Assembly (NCBI GenBank): GCA_910575245.1
Contig: CAJTEN010000016.1
Location: forward strand, 62,001-126,000
Origin: Clostridia bacterium
GTDB lineage: Bacteria; Bacillota; Clostridia; Lachnospirales; Lachnospiraceae
Reading direction: 5' to 3'
DNA length: 64,000 nt
How positions within the stretch are numbered: position 1 is the stretch's first letter; each line of letters begins with the position of its first letter. Positions 57,108-64,000 of the stretch are shown piece after piece. Below the pieces are notes generated by a model, which saw only the letters and a list, made by a program, of their open reading frames with translations, made no database searches and was not told the origin of the DNA. Made by a program: the position numbers and the translations under genes.

Positions 57108-57377
57108 CTACTCTGACGTTATCAATTCATATGTTACGGGCATTCTGTTATACGTAATTGCCAGATCGTAATCCGTATCAGGGATACCCGGAGAGTATGA
57201 GAAGGATAGCAGCACATAGTCGGACACAGCTTCCAGATTTCGGAGGAGCGGAGTAATGGGTTTGACATCGGAGACCGCAACAGTGACCAGGTCACCGGCT
57301 TCGCTGCCGGTGACCTGTGGGTCATAAGAATAGGTGTAAGTGTGAGGGATTCCCTTATAATAAATACGTAATTCGGT
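57108..57377 (-). pseudogene. Frame-shifted C-terminal tail of the BlaR-like protein
   Basis: On the minus strand the frame one base off from the BlaR-like gene is open for 89 codons to a TAG at 57108. It reads as a soluble, beta-rich protein (RIYYKGIPHTYTYSYDPQ; VTVAVSDVKPITPLLRNL; TYNRMPVTYEL) and has no start signal of its own. The upstream gene stops at 57355 in the middle of this stretch. A single-base frameshift near 57377-57385 is the likely cause. It may be a true mutation or a sequence error. Confidence 0.55.
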
Positions 57378-59565
57378 TCAGGTCCAGAATATTGGTTGTG
57401 GAAGAAGCGTCATAGTCATCTGTGCCGTATTTGTCATAGAAGTCATCTTCCGCACCGTTATCCTCCGCATCGTAATCTTCCGTATCATCTTCGGACAGAA
57501 TATACCGGTAAGCGGTTCTTCCGTCTTGATCACATCTTTCGAGCCATTGCTGCCTTGACTCTTCATCCAGCACTCCGGATAAAACAGCGAAGAAATCCAC
57601 CCTGTCATCTTCATAAGCTTTGAGTATATAGTGGTCTACAGTATCCGTTGATGAATCGTCTATGCAAGAAGCAAAAAAGGAGATATTCTGGTCATCGTAG
57701 GCAAGCGCCAGATATTTCTGCTGTGCCGCGCTGTCCAGCTCCACGAAAACAGCACAGAAATAATTCAGTCTCTCTTCTTTATAATATTTTTCTGCCAGAG
57801 AACTTAAATCCGTATCCCCCACATCTTCCATGCTGACAATAAACAGAGCTTCCAACGGCCGGGAAGAGGAGGATTTGGGCAGGAGCCTGTGACGGATCAT
57901 CGAGGTGATTGCCGACATCGCCTTGTCATCCGACATGAACTTCTCGGTTTCCTCGCTGAAGTAAATCTGTATGTTGAGACCGTCCGCCAAAGCTACGGTC
58001 ATATTCTTGTAGGATCCCCGGGCAGAGGATGGCAGATTGTAACCGTACAAGATGATGTAAGGGGACTGGTAGGAGGCCGTCTGCCGATAGGCATAAGTGC
58101 GCCTGTCAGGAACGTTGCCGCTGCCGGATAAGTAAGTTTGTTGAATTTCTGTGGCAGCAGCGATCACAATATCCATATCTTCTTGTGTGAGCTGTCCATT
58201 TGCAAGCCTGGTCCGGCATTGTTCGCTGATATGCCGGACCAGGGACTGCATATCATAGTCATCCCATGCGCCGAATGTGGCATAGCTGTCCTTACGGACA
58301 AGAATAAGCATATTGTAGAGGCTGGTGACACCGGAAATCGGTTTGTCCGCTTCGGTAGCGCCGTGTGCAAGGACATAATAAATTCCGTTTTCGTGCTGGA
58401 TGGAATAATCAAGTGCCTGATTGCCATCGGAATCGGAGACGTTTTTGTAGATTCCCGCATCGGAAGCCGTCCTGCCGGCAGGGGATGCGTAGGCGCCGAG
58501 AACAGTTGCGGCTCCGATCAGGATACCGGTAAAGAGTATGGCGGCAGTTCTTATGGATTTGGTCATTTTTCTGTAGTTCATGATTGCTTCTAACCGTCCT
58601 TTCAATAGTTCTTTGTTTTCATTAAGCGTAACGGAAGCCAGCGCATCCCTGTAAGAGCCTCCTGTATCTGCGGCATTGAGAAGCGTGTCGCCGTAAGCCT
58701 TCCGATCTTCTTCAGAAAGCGTTTTTATAACTCTCTCATCACAGGAGAGTTCGCAGAGGCGGTTGATCTCCCGTCCCATCAGATAGACTGCGGGATTAAA
58801 CCAATGTAAGCAGATTGTAAGCTGTACCAGCCACTTATAGAACATATCCCGCCTTTTATAGTGGACCAGTTCATGCAGCATTGTATAGTAGAAATCACTC
58901 CCGGATAAATCTGCGTCCGGCAGAATGATGCGCGGGTGAATGAAACCGATCAGCAGAGGAGAGGATATAAGGCTGTTGGTGTACAAGTCTATGGATCCAC
59001 GGATCCGGTTCTGCGCTATAATCTGCCCGAAGTTCTCCAGAAGAGAGATATCGTCTATGGGTTTGCTTCCGGCGTTGAGATACTTTACGAAACTCTGATA
59101 GACGGTGACTTTGCGCATGAAAAGGAGCATTCCGACGATCAGCCAGGCAATCAGGAATAATGCAGCTGCAACATTGTGGGAATTATCTGTGCTTTTATAT
59201 AAGCTGTTGTCTGTCGGAGTATTCGGTTCAGCTGTGCTGCCGATATCGCCGGAATCAATTTTTTCTTCTGCAGAGTCGGCGGAAAAGTCTGCGATAGTGT
59301 CAGAGTTTGAAGAATTATGTTCATTTGGCTGGATGACTGTCATGTCGGAAAGATGTATTTGACCGACCCTTTGGATCAGACTTCCGACCAGGCTTGTCTC
59401 CGGTGTTATGGGCAGAAGCAGACGAACGATCACCACGAGCCAGATATAGTACTGCCAGTGCTTACTCAACCGATTCCTGTAGACAGGACGCGACAGGAGT
59501 AAGATCAGGACCAGAAGAGTGCCTGACAGTGATAAAGATAGGATAAGTTTAAGAAAATAACTCAT
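57355..59565 (-). CDS. M56-family (BlaR1/MecR1-like) membrane metalloprotease sensor
   Basis: 736 residues. Two N-terminal helices (SYFLKLILSLSLSGTLLVLI; YYIWLVVIVRLLLPI), a third helix at ~135-150, then the zinc protease motif HELVH at ~231-235. A further helix follows at ~345 (AAILFTGILIGAATVLGAY). In true BlaR1 the outside domain is penicillin-binding; here the ~370-residue domain is different, ending in an Asp-rich segment, so the signal is probably not a beta-lactam. The start at 59565 has GGAGGT five bases upstream. It is paired with BlaI. The C-terminus appears cut by a frameshift (see 57108). Confidence 0.82.
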   Translation of the reverse strand: MSYFLKLILSLSLSGTLLVLILLLSRPVYRNRLSKHWQYYIWLVVIVRLLLPITPETSLVGSLIQRVGQIHLSDMTVIQPNEHNSSNSDTIADFSADSAEEKIDSGDIGSTAEPNTPTDNSLYKSTDNSHNVAAALFLIAWLIVGMLLFMRKVTVYQSFVKYLNAGSKPIDDISLLENFGQIIAQNRIRGSIDLYTNSLISSPLLIGFIHPRIILPDADLSGSDFYYTMLHELVHYKRRDMFYKWLVQLTICLHWFNPAVYLMGREINRLCELSCDERVIKTLSEEDRKAYGDTLLNAADTGGSYRDALASVTLNENKELLKGRLEAIMNYRKMTKSIRTAAILFTGILIGAATVLGAYASPAGRTASDAGIYKNVSDSDGNQALDYSIQHENGIYYVLAHGATEADKPISGVTSLYNMLILVRKDSYATFGAWDDYDMQSLVRHISEQCRTRLANGQLTQEDMDIVIAAATEIQQTYLSGSGNVPDRRTYAYRQTASYQSPYIILYGYNLPSSARGSYKNMTVALADGLNIQIYFSEETEKFMSDDKAMSAITSMIRHRLLPKSSSSRPLEALFIVSMEDVGDTDLSSLAEKYYKEERLNYFCAVFVELDSAAQQKYLALAYDDQNISFFASCIDDSSTDTVDHYILKAYEDDRVDFFAVLSGVLDEESRQQWLERCDQDGRTAYRYILSEDDTEDYDAEDNGAEDDFYDKYGTDDYDASSTTNILDLNRITYLL

Positions 59566-59613
59566 TATTACCTCCAATCCGTAGCGTTTTAAGCTGATAA
59601 CTGTGTGGGCCTT

Positions 59614-60000
59614 TTATTCGGCGTTGCTTTTCCTTTGAAGATTCTGCCAATGCTCCATGAGATCTTCATAATCCGCTGCAGATAGCAGATCCTTTTGAAT
59701 CAACGTGGATACGAGACCTTTGGCATTTCCTTCGTAGACCTTGTGGAGGAAATGTTCAGTCTGGGAGGTCTGGTATTCGTCGGCTGAGATAATTGCTGTG
59801 TATCTGTTCCGGTGGCCGATTTTGTTTGTTTTTAAGAGACCCTTATCGATCAGGCGTGAGAGCAGGGTGATGATCGTATTCTTCGTCCAATTCATTCCCT
59901 TGACCGACAGGGCAGAGACGATTTCGGCATAGAGAGCCGATCCGTCGTTGTTCCAAATCACTTTCATTAATTCCAGTTCATAATCCGATATCTGCTGCAT
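59614..60000 (-). CDS. BlaI/MecI-family repressor
   Basis: 128 residues. A winged helix (~5-75; ISDYELELMKVIW; TKNTIITLLSRLIDKG) is followed by a C-terminal dimerisation/cleavage region. In the known systems the M56 protease partner triggers BlaI cleavage, lifting repression. AAAGGAGGAAC precedes the start. The gap to the BlaR-like gene is 48 bases, a normal blaI-blaR pair. The promoter is at 60163-60191; the target genes beyond its own operon are unknown. Confidence 0.9.
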   Translation of the reverse strand: MQQISDYELELMKVIWNNDGSALYAEIVSALSVKGMNWTKNTIITLLSRLIDKGLLKTNKIGHRNRYTAIISADEYQTSQTEHFLHKVYEGNAKGLVSTLIQKDLLSAADYEDLMEHWQNLQRKSNAE

Positions 60001-60162
60001 AGTTCCTCCTTTTCGTGTTGAATGTTCTCCTGGCAGAAAGACGGCTATATAATTGTTTCGGTGTCATGCGGGCCGAAGCATGTATGGTCAGGGACGCAGG
60101 ACAAAATAAGAATAGGTCATTCTGTATTAAGTGTACGGAGTGTAATCATATTGGGTGGGATA

Positions 60163-60191
60163 AAGATAACACTTTGTACGCTTTATGTCAA
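60163..60191 (-). promoter_or_regulatory. Promoter of the blaI-blaR pair
   Basis: On the minus strand TTGACA (60191-60186), 17 bases, TATCTT (60168-60163). No clear BlaI inverted repeat was seen. Between here and blaI nothing codes. Confidence 0.65.
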
Positions 60192-60231
60192 GAGCAAATT
60201 CAGTCAAGACCGTATCTCTAGCTGCTATTAC

Positions 60232-60376
60232 GTTACAGTTCACGGCCTAACCGTCCGCGAACTGTAACGCATCCAGCCCATGAAAAGTCGCCTTCGGCGA
60301 GGGGCTGGATGCCTGAAACCGTAGCTTTATTGGCCGGATGCCTTGCAGCAGGGTGCAAGGCATCGTGAATAGTAAC
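60232..60376 (+). mobile_element. Element B copy 2 (145 bp)
   Basis: Same length and nearly identical sequence to copy 1 at 51120, with all three hairpins. The exact 8-bp duplication GCTATTAC lies at 60224-60231 and 60377-60384. It separates the blaI promoter from the flagellin-like gene promoter, 38 bases upstream of the latter. Confidence 0.9.
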
Positions 60377-60414
60377 GCTATTACCATATTTGACCGGAAA
60401 TTCTTTTTAATATC

Positions 60415-60443
60415 TTGACGATTTCGGAAAATATGACTATGAT
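60415..60443 (+). promoter_or_regulatory. Sigma-A-type promoter of the flagellin-like gene
   Basis: TTGACG (60415-60420), 17 bases, TATGAT (60438-60443). I see no flagellar sigma-28 promoter. Confidence 0.65.
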
Positions 60444-60523
60444 AAATATAAATAGAAATGAATGGAATGACTGCTTTTTACAATAGAATATAAAAGTCAA
60501 TATTCAAAGAAAAGGGGGAAATC

Positions 60524-61285
60524 ATGAGTGCGATAACTTCTAATAACGGACTTTATCATTCTTATTCTCATATTGCCAGCGGCAAGAGAATCAACTCAGC
60601 GGCGGATGATGCGGCAGGGCTTGCTATTGCGAAGAAGATGCAGCGGGAAGAGACAGGACTTCGTGTCGGTGCCGAGAATGCGCAGGCGGGTATTGGCGTT
60701 CTGAATGTGGCGGACGGTGCGCTGGGCGGCGTGACGGATTATCTTCAGAGGATCAGAGAACTTGCGCTCAGGTCCATGAACGGACTGAATTCTGCGGAGG
60801 ATAAACAGATCTACCAGAACGAGATCAATCAGCTCAAGGAAGGGATTCAGTCGCTGGCGAAGGATACTTCTCTGAATGAGCAGAAGCTACTTGATGGAAG
60901 TATGGCAGATATGGGGCTTGCAACCAATCCCAATGGCGGCGGCATGAAGATCCAGATGACGAATTCCACACTGGAGGCCCTGGGAATTGCTGATCTTGAC
61001 GTTACGTCCGGTGATTTCAGCCTTGACTCCATTGACAATGCTTTGAAGATGGTAACTTCGCAGAGAAGTAATCTGGGAGCCTACACTAACCGCCTGGAGC
61101 ATACTTATAATTACAATACGAGAGCATCTTTGGAGCAGCTTAGTTCCAGAAGCCGTCTGGAGGATCTGGATCTGCCGAAGGCAGTTTCCGAGAAGAAGAA
61201 GCAGGAGGTTCTGGTGGGCTATCGGAATTTTATGCAGAGAGAGCAGATGAATCAGAAGCATTTTATGATGAGAATGTTTCAGTAG
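60524..61285 (+). CDS. Short flagellin-like protein
   Basis: 253 residues. The D0/D1 helices of flagellin are recognisable: SGKRINSAADDAAGLAIAKK, NAQAGIGVLNVADGALGG, ELALRSMNGLNS and, at the C-side, RSNLGAYTNRLEHTYNY. The usual first ~20 residues are replaced by MSAITSNNGLYHSYSHI. The last ~35 residues are Lys/Gln/Met-rich (EKKKQEVLVGYRNFMQREQM) where flagellin has its closing helix, and the variable middle is short. No other flagellar gene is in the window, and the promoter is sigma-A-like. It may be a divergent or minor flagellin, or a protein reused outside the flagellum. GAAAAGGGGGAAATC precedes the ATG. Confidence 0.8.
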   Translation: MSAITSNNGLYHSYSHIASGKRINSAADDAAGLAIAKKMQREETGLRVGAENAQAGIGVLNVADGALGGVTDYLQRIRELALRSMNGLNSAEDKQIYQNEINQLKEGIQSLAKDTSLNEQKLLDGSMADMGLATNPNGGGMKIQMTNSTLEALGIADLDVTSGDFSLDSIDNALKMVTSQRSNLGAYTNRLEHTYNYNTRASLEQLSSRSRLEDLDLPKAVSEKKKQEVLVGYRNFMQREQMNQKHFMMRMFQ

Positions 61286-61337
61286 GGTTTTTTAGAGGTA
61301 TTCCCAGCCGGGAAAGAGCAGACAGTACGCAGATGTA

Positions 61338-61377
61338 CCCTTGGATATATGTCCGGATATATATCCAGGGGTTTTTT
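61338..61377 (+). terminator. Terminator of the flagellin-like gene
   Basis: Stem CCCTTGGATATAT/ATATATCCAGGGG region with a short loop, then TTTTTT. Confidence 0.85.
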
Positions 61378-61460
61378 ATTCCGGCAGGGTATTTGATTTC
61401 ACAGGATAATGTGCTTCTGAAATGATGGACTTCCGGTAACAGGGAAGCCGCAGGCTGAAC

Positions 61461-61649
61461 CAATGTCATTAAGTTAAGTCTATACACAGCGTCTGATATG
61501 ATAGGATTCTCCTTAGGACCGTAGGAAAACGCCGGTACTTAATGAGGTTTTCCACGAATTTAGTACCGCTGCGTTTGGAACCGAGCGAAAGCGCGTCCTT
61601 AGGAGATTCCTATCATGTCAGGCGCGTCCGGCTTAACTTAATGACATTG
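61461..61649 (+). mobile_element. Element A copy 3 (189 bp)
   Basis: Perfect 18-bp terminal inverted repeats. Exact 10-bp duplication CAGGCTGAAC at 61451-61460 and 61650-61659. Joining the flanks restores GCTGAACTGTTAC, the target word in reverse. Confidence 0.92.
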
Positions 61650-61694
61650 CAGGCTGAACTGTTACGACTTCCGGGCAAAATTATGGGAAATCTC

Positions 61695-61723
61695 TTGACA
61701 TCAATCTATATAGGCGGTATGAT
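61695..61723 (+). promoter_or_regulatory. Promoter of the Uma2 unit
   Basis: TTGACA (61695-61700), 17 bases, TATGAT (61718-61723). It lies 45 bases after element A copy 3. Confidence 0.75.
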
Positions 61724-61743
61724 AAACAAATCAAGAGTAATCA

Positions 61744-61881
61744 ATGAACCGTGCATTCGCACATTCCGGCAATTTCTGCCGCTTTACTCATAATAACAAT
61801 TTAATTGCGGCAGAGATCGGTCATGAGAACTATCATCGTGCAGATGTTCTGGTGGATGACACGCGGTATAGCTGTTCCTGA
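61744..61881 (+). CDS. Possible 45-residue peptide upstream of the Uma2 gene
   Basis: ATG 61744 to TGA 61881, in the leader of the Uma2 transcript. It starts MNRAFAHSGNFCRF and ends VLVDDTRYSCS. The ribosome site is weak (AAGAG). It could be a small partner, a leader peptide, or a remnant; nothing identifies it. Confidence 0.3.
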   Translation: MNRAFAHSGNFCRFTHNNNLIAAEIGHENYHRADVLVDDTRYSCS

Positions 61882-61911
61882 GAGGTCTCCTGTCGAAGAA
61901 GGAGGATAAAT

Positions 61912-62523
61912 ATGGAATATGCAAGACCGGTAATACCGGGAAGAGAGGAACTTTTTATGGTGATCGAAGGGAAGAAAACTTATACGGTGGCGGATATCGA
62001 GGCGCTTCCGGAGGGAGAGAGGGCGGAACTGATAGACGGGGAAATGTTTATGATGGCATCGCCCATGTTTACGCACCAGGATTTATTAAGATGGCTGCTG
62101 GTCAGGATAGACCGGTATATTACGGGAAAAGGAGGAGAATGTCAGGTAATGCCGGCTCCCTTTGCCGTATACATCGCTAATGACTTGTATAATTATGTGG
62201 AACCGGATGTGTCCGTAATCTGTGACAGAGATAAAATAGATGAGAAAGGCTGTCATGGGGCACCGGACTGGATCATTGAGATTGTTTCACCATCCAGCAA
62301 ATATATGGATTATGTGAGGAAGCTTATAATGTACCAGAATACGGGCGTGAGGGAATACTGGCTGGTGGATCCTGGAAGAAGGTGTGTTATGGTATATGGA
62401 TTTGAACGGAAGGAAGGCCCTGAACAGTATTCTTTTTCGGATAAAGTGAAAGCAGGAATTTATGAAGAGTTTTGGATCGATTTCAGTGAGTATATTTTCA
62501 GAGATTTCAATACAAACGGTTAA
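61912..62523 (+). CDS. Uma2-family (DUF820) putative endonuclease
   Basis: 203 residues of the PD-(D/E)XK-like Uma2 fold: YTVADIEALPEGERAELIDG opens the domain. VEPDVSVICDRDKID, PDWIIEIVSPSSKYMD and KLIMYQNTGVREYWLVDP give the acidic and Lys residues expected of the active site. The family is very common in cyanobacteria and some Firmicutes, with nuclease activity inferred from the fold. AAGGAGG precedes the ATG. It lies between two element A copies, in a region rich in insertions. Confidence 0.85.
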   Translation: MEYARPVIPGREELFMVIEGKKTYTVADIEALPEGERAELIDGEMFMMASPMFTHQDLLRWLLVRIDRYITGKGGECQVMPAPFAVYIANDLYNYVEPDVSVICDRDKIDEKGCHGAPDWIIEIVSPSSKYMDYVRKLIMYQNTGVREYWLVDPGRRCVMVYGFERKEGPEQYSFSDKVKAGIYEEFWIDFSEYIFRDFNTNG

Positions 62524-62576
62524 TTGGCAGTGACCAAAACTATCTGGCGGCATACGCATCGTAACAGTTCAGCATT

Positions 62577-62765
62577 CAATGTCATTAAGTTAAGTCTATA
62601 CACAGCGTCTGATATGATAGGATTCTCCTTAGGGCCATTGGAAAACGCCGGTACTTAATGAGGTTTTCCACGAATTTAGTACCGCTGCGTTTGGAACTGA
62701 GCGAAAGCGCGTCCTCAGGAGATTCCTATCATGTCAGGCGTGTCCGGCTTAACTTAACGACATTG
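62577..62765 (+). mobile_element. Element A copy 4 (189 bp)
   Basis: 18-bp terminal inverted repeats with one mismatch. Exact 10-bp duplication GTTCAGCATT at 62567-62576 and 62766-62775. The left flank begins GTAACAGTTCAGC, the same target word as copies 1 and 3. Confidence 0.92.
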
Positions 62766-62818
62766 GTTCAGCATTTGGCTTCACTGTTACTATACATCGA
62801 ATGCAAATAAAATTGTGC

Positions 62819-62891
62819 TTGCATTACATCATATGTTGCGGTATACTTTCTTCTGTGAGATATCGGACATACAAGATCCGATATCTCACAG
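62819..62891 (+). promoter_or_regulatory. ribU promoter with a 15-bp palindrome at the start site
   Basis: TTGCAT (62819-62824), 17 bases, TATACT (62842-62847). Transcription would begin at ~62853, exactly where a perfect 15-bp inverted repeat starts (62853-62867 with 62877-62891). It may be a 5' stabilising hairpin or an operator. Confidence 0.6.
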
Positions 62892-62911
62892 ACAATTGAA
62901 TCACAGGAAAA

Positions 62912-63056
62912 GTTCTTCGGGGTCGGGTGCAATTCCCTACCGGCGGTATAGTCCGCGACCCGTCGCAGCATAGAGTATACATAGGAATGTGAAGCTGCCA
63001 CGGCTGATTTGGTGAGATTCCAAAACCGACAGTAAAGTCTGGATGAGAGAAGAAAT
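62912..63056 (+). promoter_or_regulatory. FMN riboswitch (RFN element)
   Basis: Conserved RFN blocks are seen in order: TCTTCGGGGTCGGGTGCAAT, CCCTACCGGCGGT, AGTCCGCGACCC, then GGCTGATTTGGTGAGATTCC, AACCGACAGTAAAGTCTGGA and TGAGAGAAGA. FMN binding closes the aptamer and favours the terminator at 63108, lowering ribU expression. Confidence 0.97.
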
Positions 63057-63107
63057 AACGGTTTGCCATGTACATAAGTATGTGGCTGGCTGTTTGCCTT
63101 GTCTATG

Positions 63108-63138
63108 ATCCCCGGGATGGTTCTTCCGGGGATTTTTT
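63108..63138 (+). terminator. Riboswitch terminator
   Basis: ATCCCCGG (63108-63115) pairs with CCGGGGAT (63126-63133), followed by TTTTTT. Confidence 0.92.
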
Positions 63139-63185
63139 AGAACTTTTTCCGACACACTATTTTAGAATGGAGGAAAAGAAGTAAA

Positions 63186-63968
63186 ATGGGTAACGGATTA
63201 TTGCAAAGTATTGCGGACAATGTTGTTTTTGTACTGGTATGCGTGGGTGTGGCAGTGGGATTGTTTGCCATTGCCTATGCGGCGGAGAAATATGTGTATA
63301 AGAGGGACGGTATCACGGAGCGTATCCTGAGCACCAGAAAGATTACGATGATCGGGTTATTCGCCGCGCTGGCGATGATTCTGCACATCTTTGATTTTCC
63401 GGTACTATTTCTGGCGCCCGGCTTCTATAAGCTGGACTTTAGTGAGATTCCGGCATTGGTCGGCACCTTTGCCTTCGGGCCTGTGGCAGGTGTGATGATC
63501 GAGTTCTGTAAGATACTGCTGAAGCTGGTAGTCAAGGGAACCAGCACCGCATTTGTGGGTGATCTGGCCAATTTTGTGATCGGCTGCAGTCTGGTCTTGC
63601 CGGCATCCATCATCTATATGTTCAGGAAGACGAGAAGAAATGCAGTTGTTGCCTGCCTGGCAGGGTCTGTGGTCATGACAGTATTCGGTACCGCGTTTAA
63701 CGGCGTGTATCTGCTTCCGGCTTTCTCCAGGCTGTTTGGTATGCCGATGGAGGCTATTATTGCGGCAGGTGCGGAGATTAACGGCAATATCAATAATGTT
63801 ACCAGTTTTGTATGCTTTGCGGTAGCGCCGATTAATTTGATCAAGAGCGTGGCGGCATCGGCGGTTACGCTGGTAATCTATAAGCCCTTGAGCCCGATTT
63901 TAAAGAATGCACATGTACCGGCGGGCAGACAGATATCCGATCACGCGAAGACGGACATTACCCAATGA
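63186..63968 (+). CDS. ribU: Riboflavin ECF transporter substrate-binding subunit
   Basis: 260 residues, six to seven membrane helices. After an extra N-terminal helix (~10-35) comes the S-component start LSTRKITMIGLFAALAMIL; FYKLDFSEIPALVGTFAFGP and FCKILLKLVVKGTSTAFVGD are RibU signatures. It captures riboflavin outside and works with a shared ECF energy module (EcfA, EcfA', EcfT) that is not in this window. GGAGGAAAAGAAGTAAA precedes the ATG. The FMN riboswitch upstream supports the substrate. Confidence 0.94.
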   Translation: MGNGLLQSIADNVVFVLVCVGVAVGLFAIAYAAEKYVYKRDGITERILSTRKITMIGLFAALAMILHIFDFPVLFLAPGFYKLDFSEIPALVGTFAFGPVAGVMIEFCKILLKLVVKGTSTAFVGDLANFVIGCSLVLPASIIYMFRKTRRNAVVACLAGSVVMTVFGTAFNGVYLLPAFSRLFGMPMEAIIAAGAEINGNINNVTSFVCFAVAPINLIKSVAASAVTLVIYKPLSPILKNAHVPAGRQISDHAKTDITQ

Positions 63969-64000
63969 TCTTTGAGAGATGCAAGGATATCGAAGAAAAA

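Overview
The window reads as a chromosome segment of a Gram-positive anaerobe of the class Clostridia, most likely a Lachnospiraceae gut bacterium. The signs are Firmicutes-type promoters and Shine-Dalgarno sites, T-box and FMN riboswitches, the LL-diaminopimelate aminotransferase route to lysine and peptidoglycan, a butyrate kinase route, split purine-cycle enzymes, a non-discriminating AspRS with GatCAB, and many plant-polysaccharide enzymes. No rRNA, tRNA or CRISPR array is visible, and no transposase gene.

Layout. 1-4 kb: 3' part of a BspA-like leucine-rich-repeat surface protein. 4-10 kb: glnA with a structured leader, an ANTAR-domain antiterminator, dapF, dapL, a histidine phosphatase and a small membrane protein. 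10-15.4 kb: a T-box-controlled operon aspS-gatC-gatA-gatB for tRNA-dependent Asn/Gln formation. 15.4-18.2 kb: an AraC regulator divergent from a GH13 glucosidase. 18.5-31.8 kb: a xylan/arabinoxylan oligosaccharide locus: GH3, LacI regulator, a three-gene ABC importer, a second AraC regulator, two GH43 and a GH39. 31.8-35.9 kb: a membrane protein, a second AspRS and a small membrane protein. 36-39.7 kb: purine genes guaB, a PurO-type IMP cyclohydrolase and a stand-alone AICAR transformylase. 39.7-42.5 kb: a candidate structured RNA, then ptb-buk and a small ORF. 42.8-48.9 kb: GH42, secA and prfB with its programmed frameshift. 49-51 kb: a minus-strand group with a SprA-like metalloprotease. 52-57 kb: tex, a ROK regulator and a zinc alcohol dehydrogenase. 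57-60 kb: a BlaI/BlaR-like pair with a probable frameshift. 60-64 kb: a reduced flagellin-like protein, a Uma2 protein and FMN-riboswitch-controlled ribU.

The least ordinary content lies between genes. Four copies of a 189-190 bp palindromic element (called A here) each have an exact 10-bp target duplication, and the targets share a GTTCAGC-like word. Two copies of a 145-bp three-hairpin element (B) each have an exact 8-bp duplication, and one B sits inside an A. A third family (E) keeps its core but has different, self-complementary outer arms in its two copies. The importer promoter has a run of nine G in its 17-bp spacer, which suggests phase-variable sugar uptake. A rod-shaped RNA with its own promoter lies between the purine and butyrate genes. 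All functions are inferred from reading the sequence; no database search was run.
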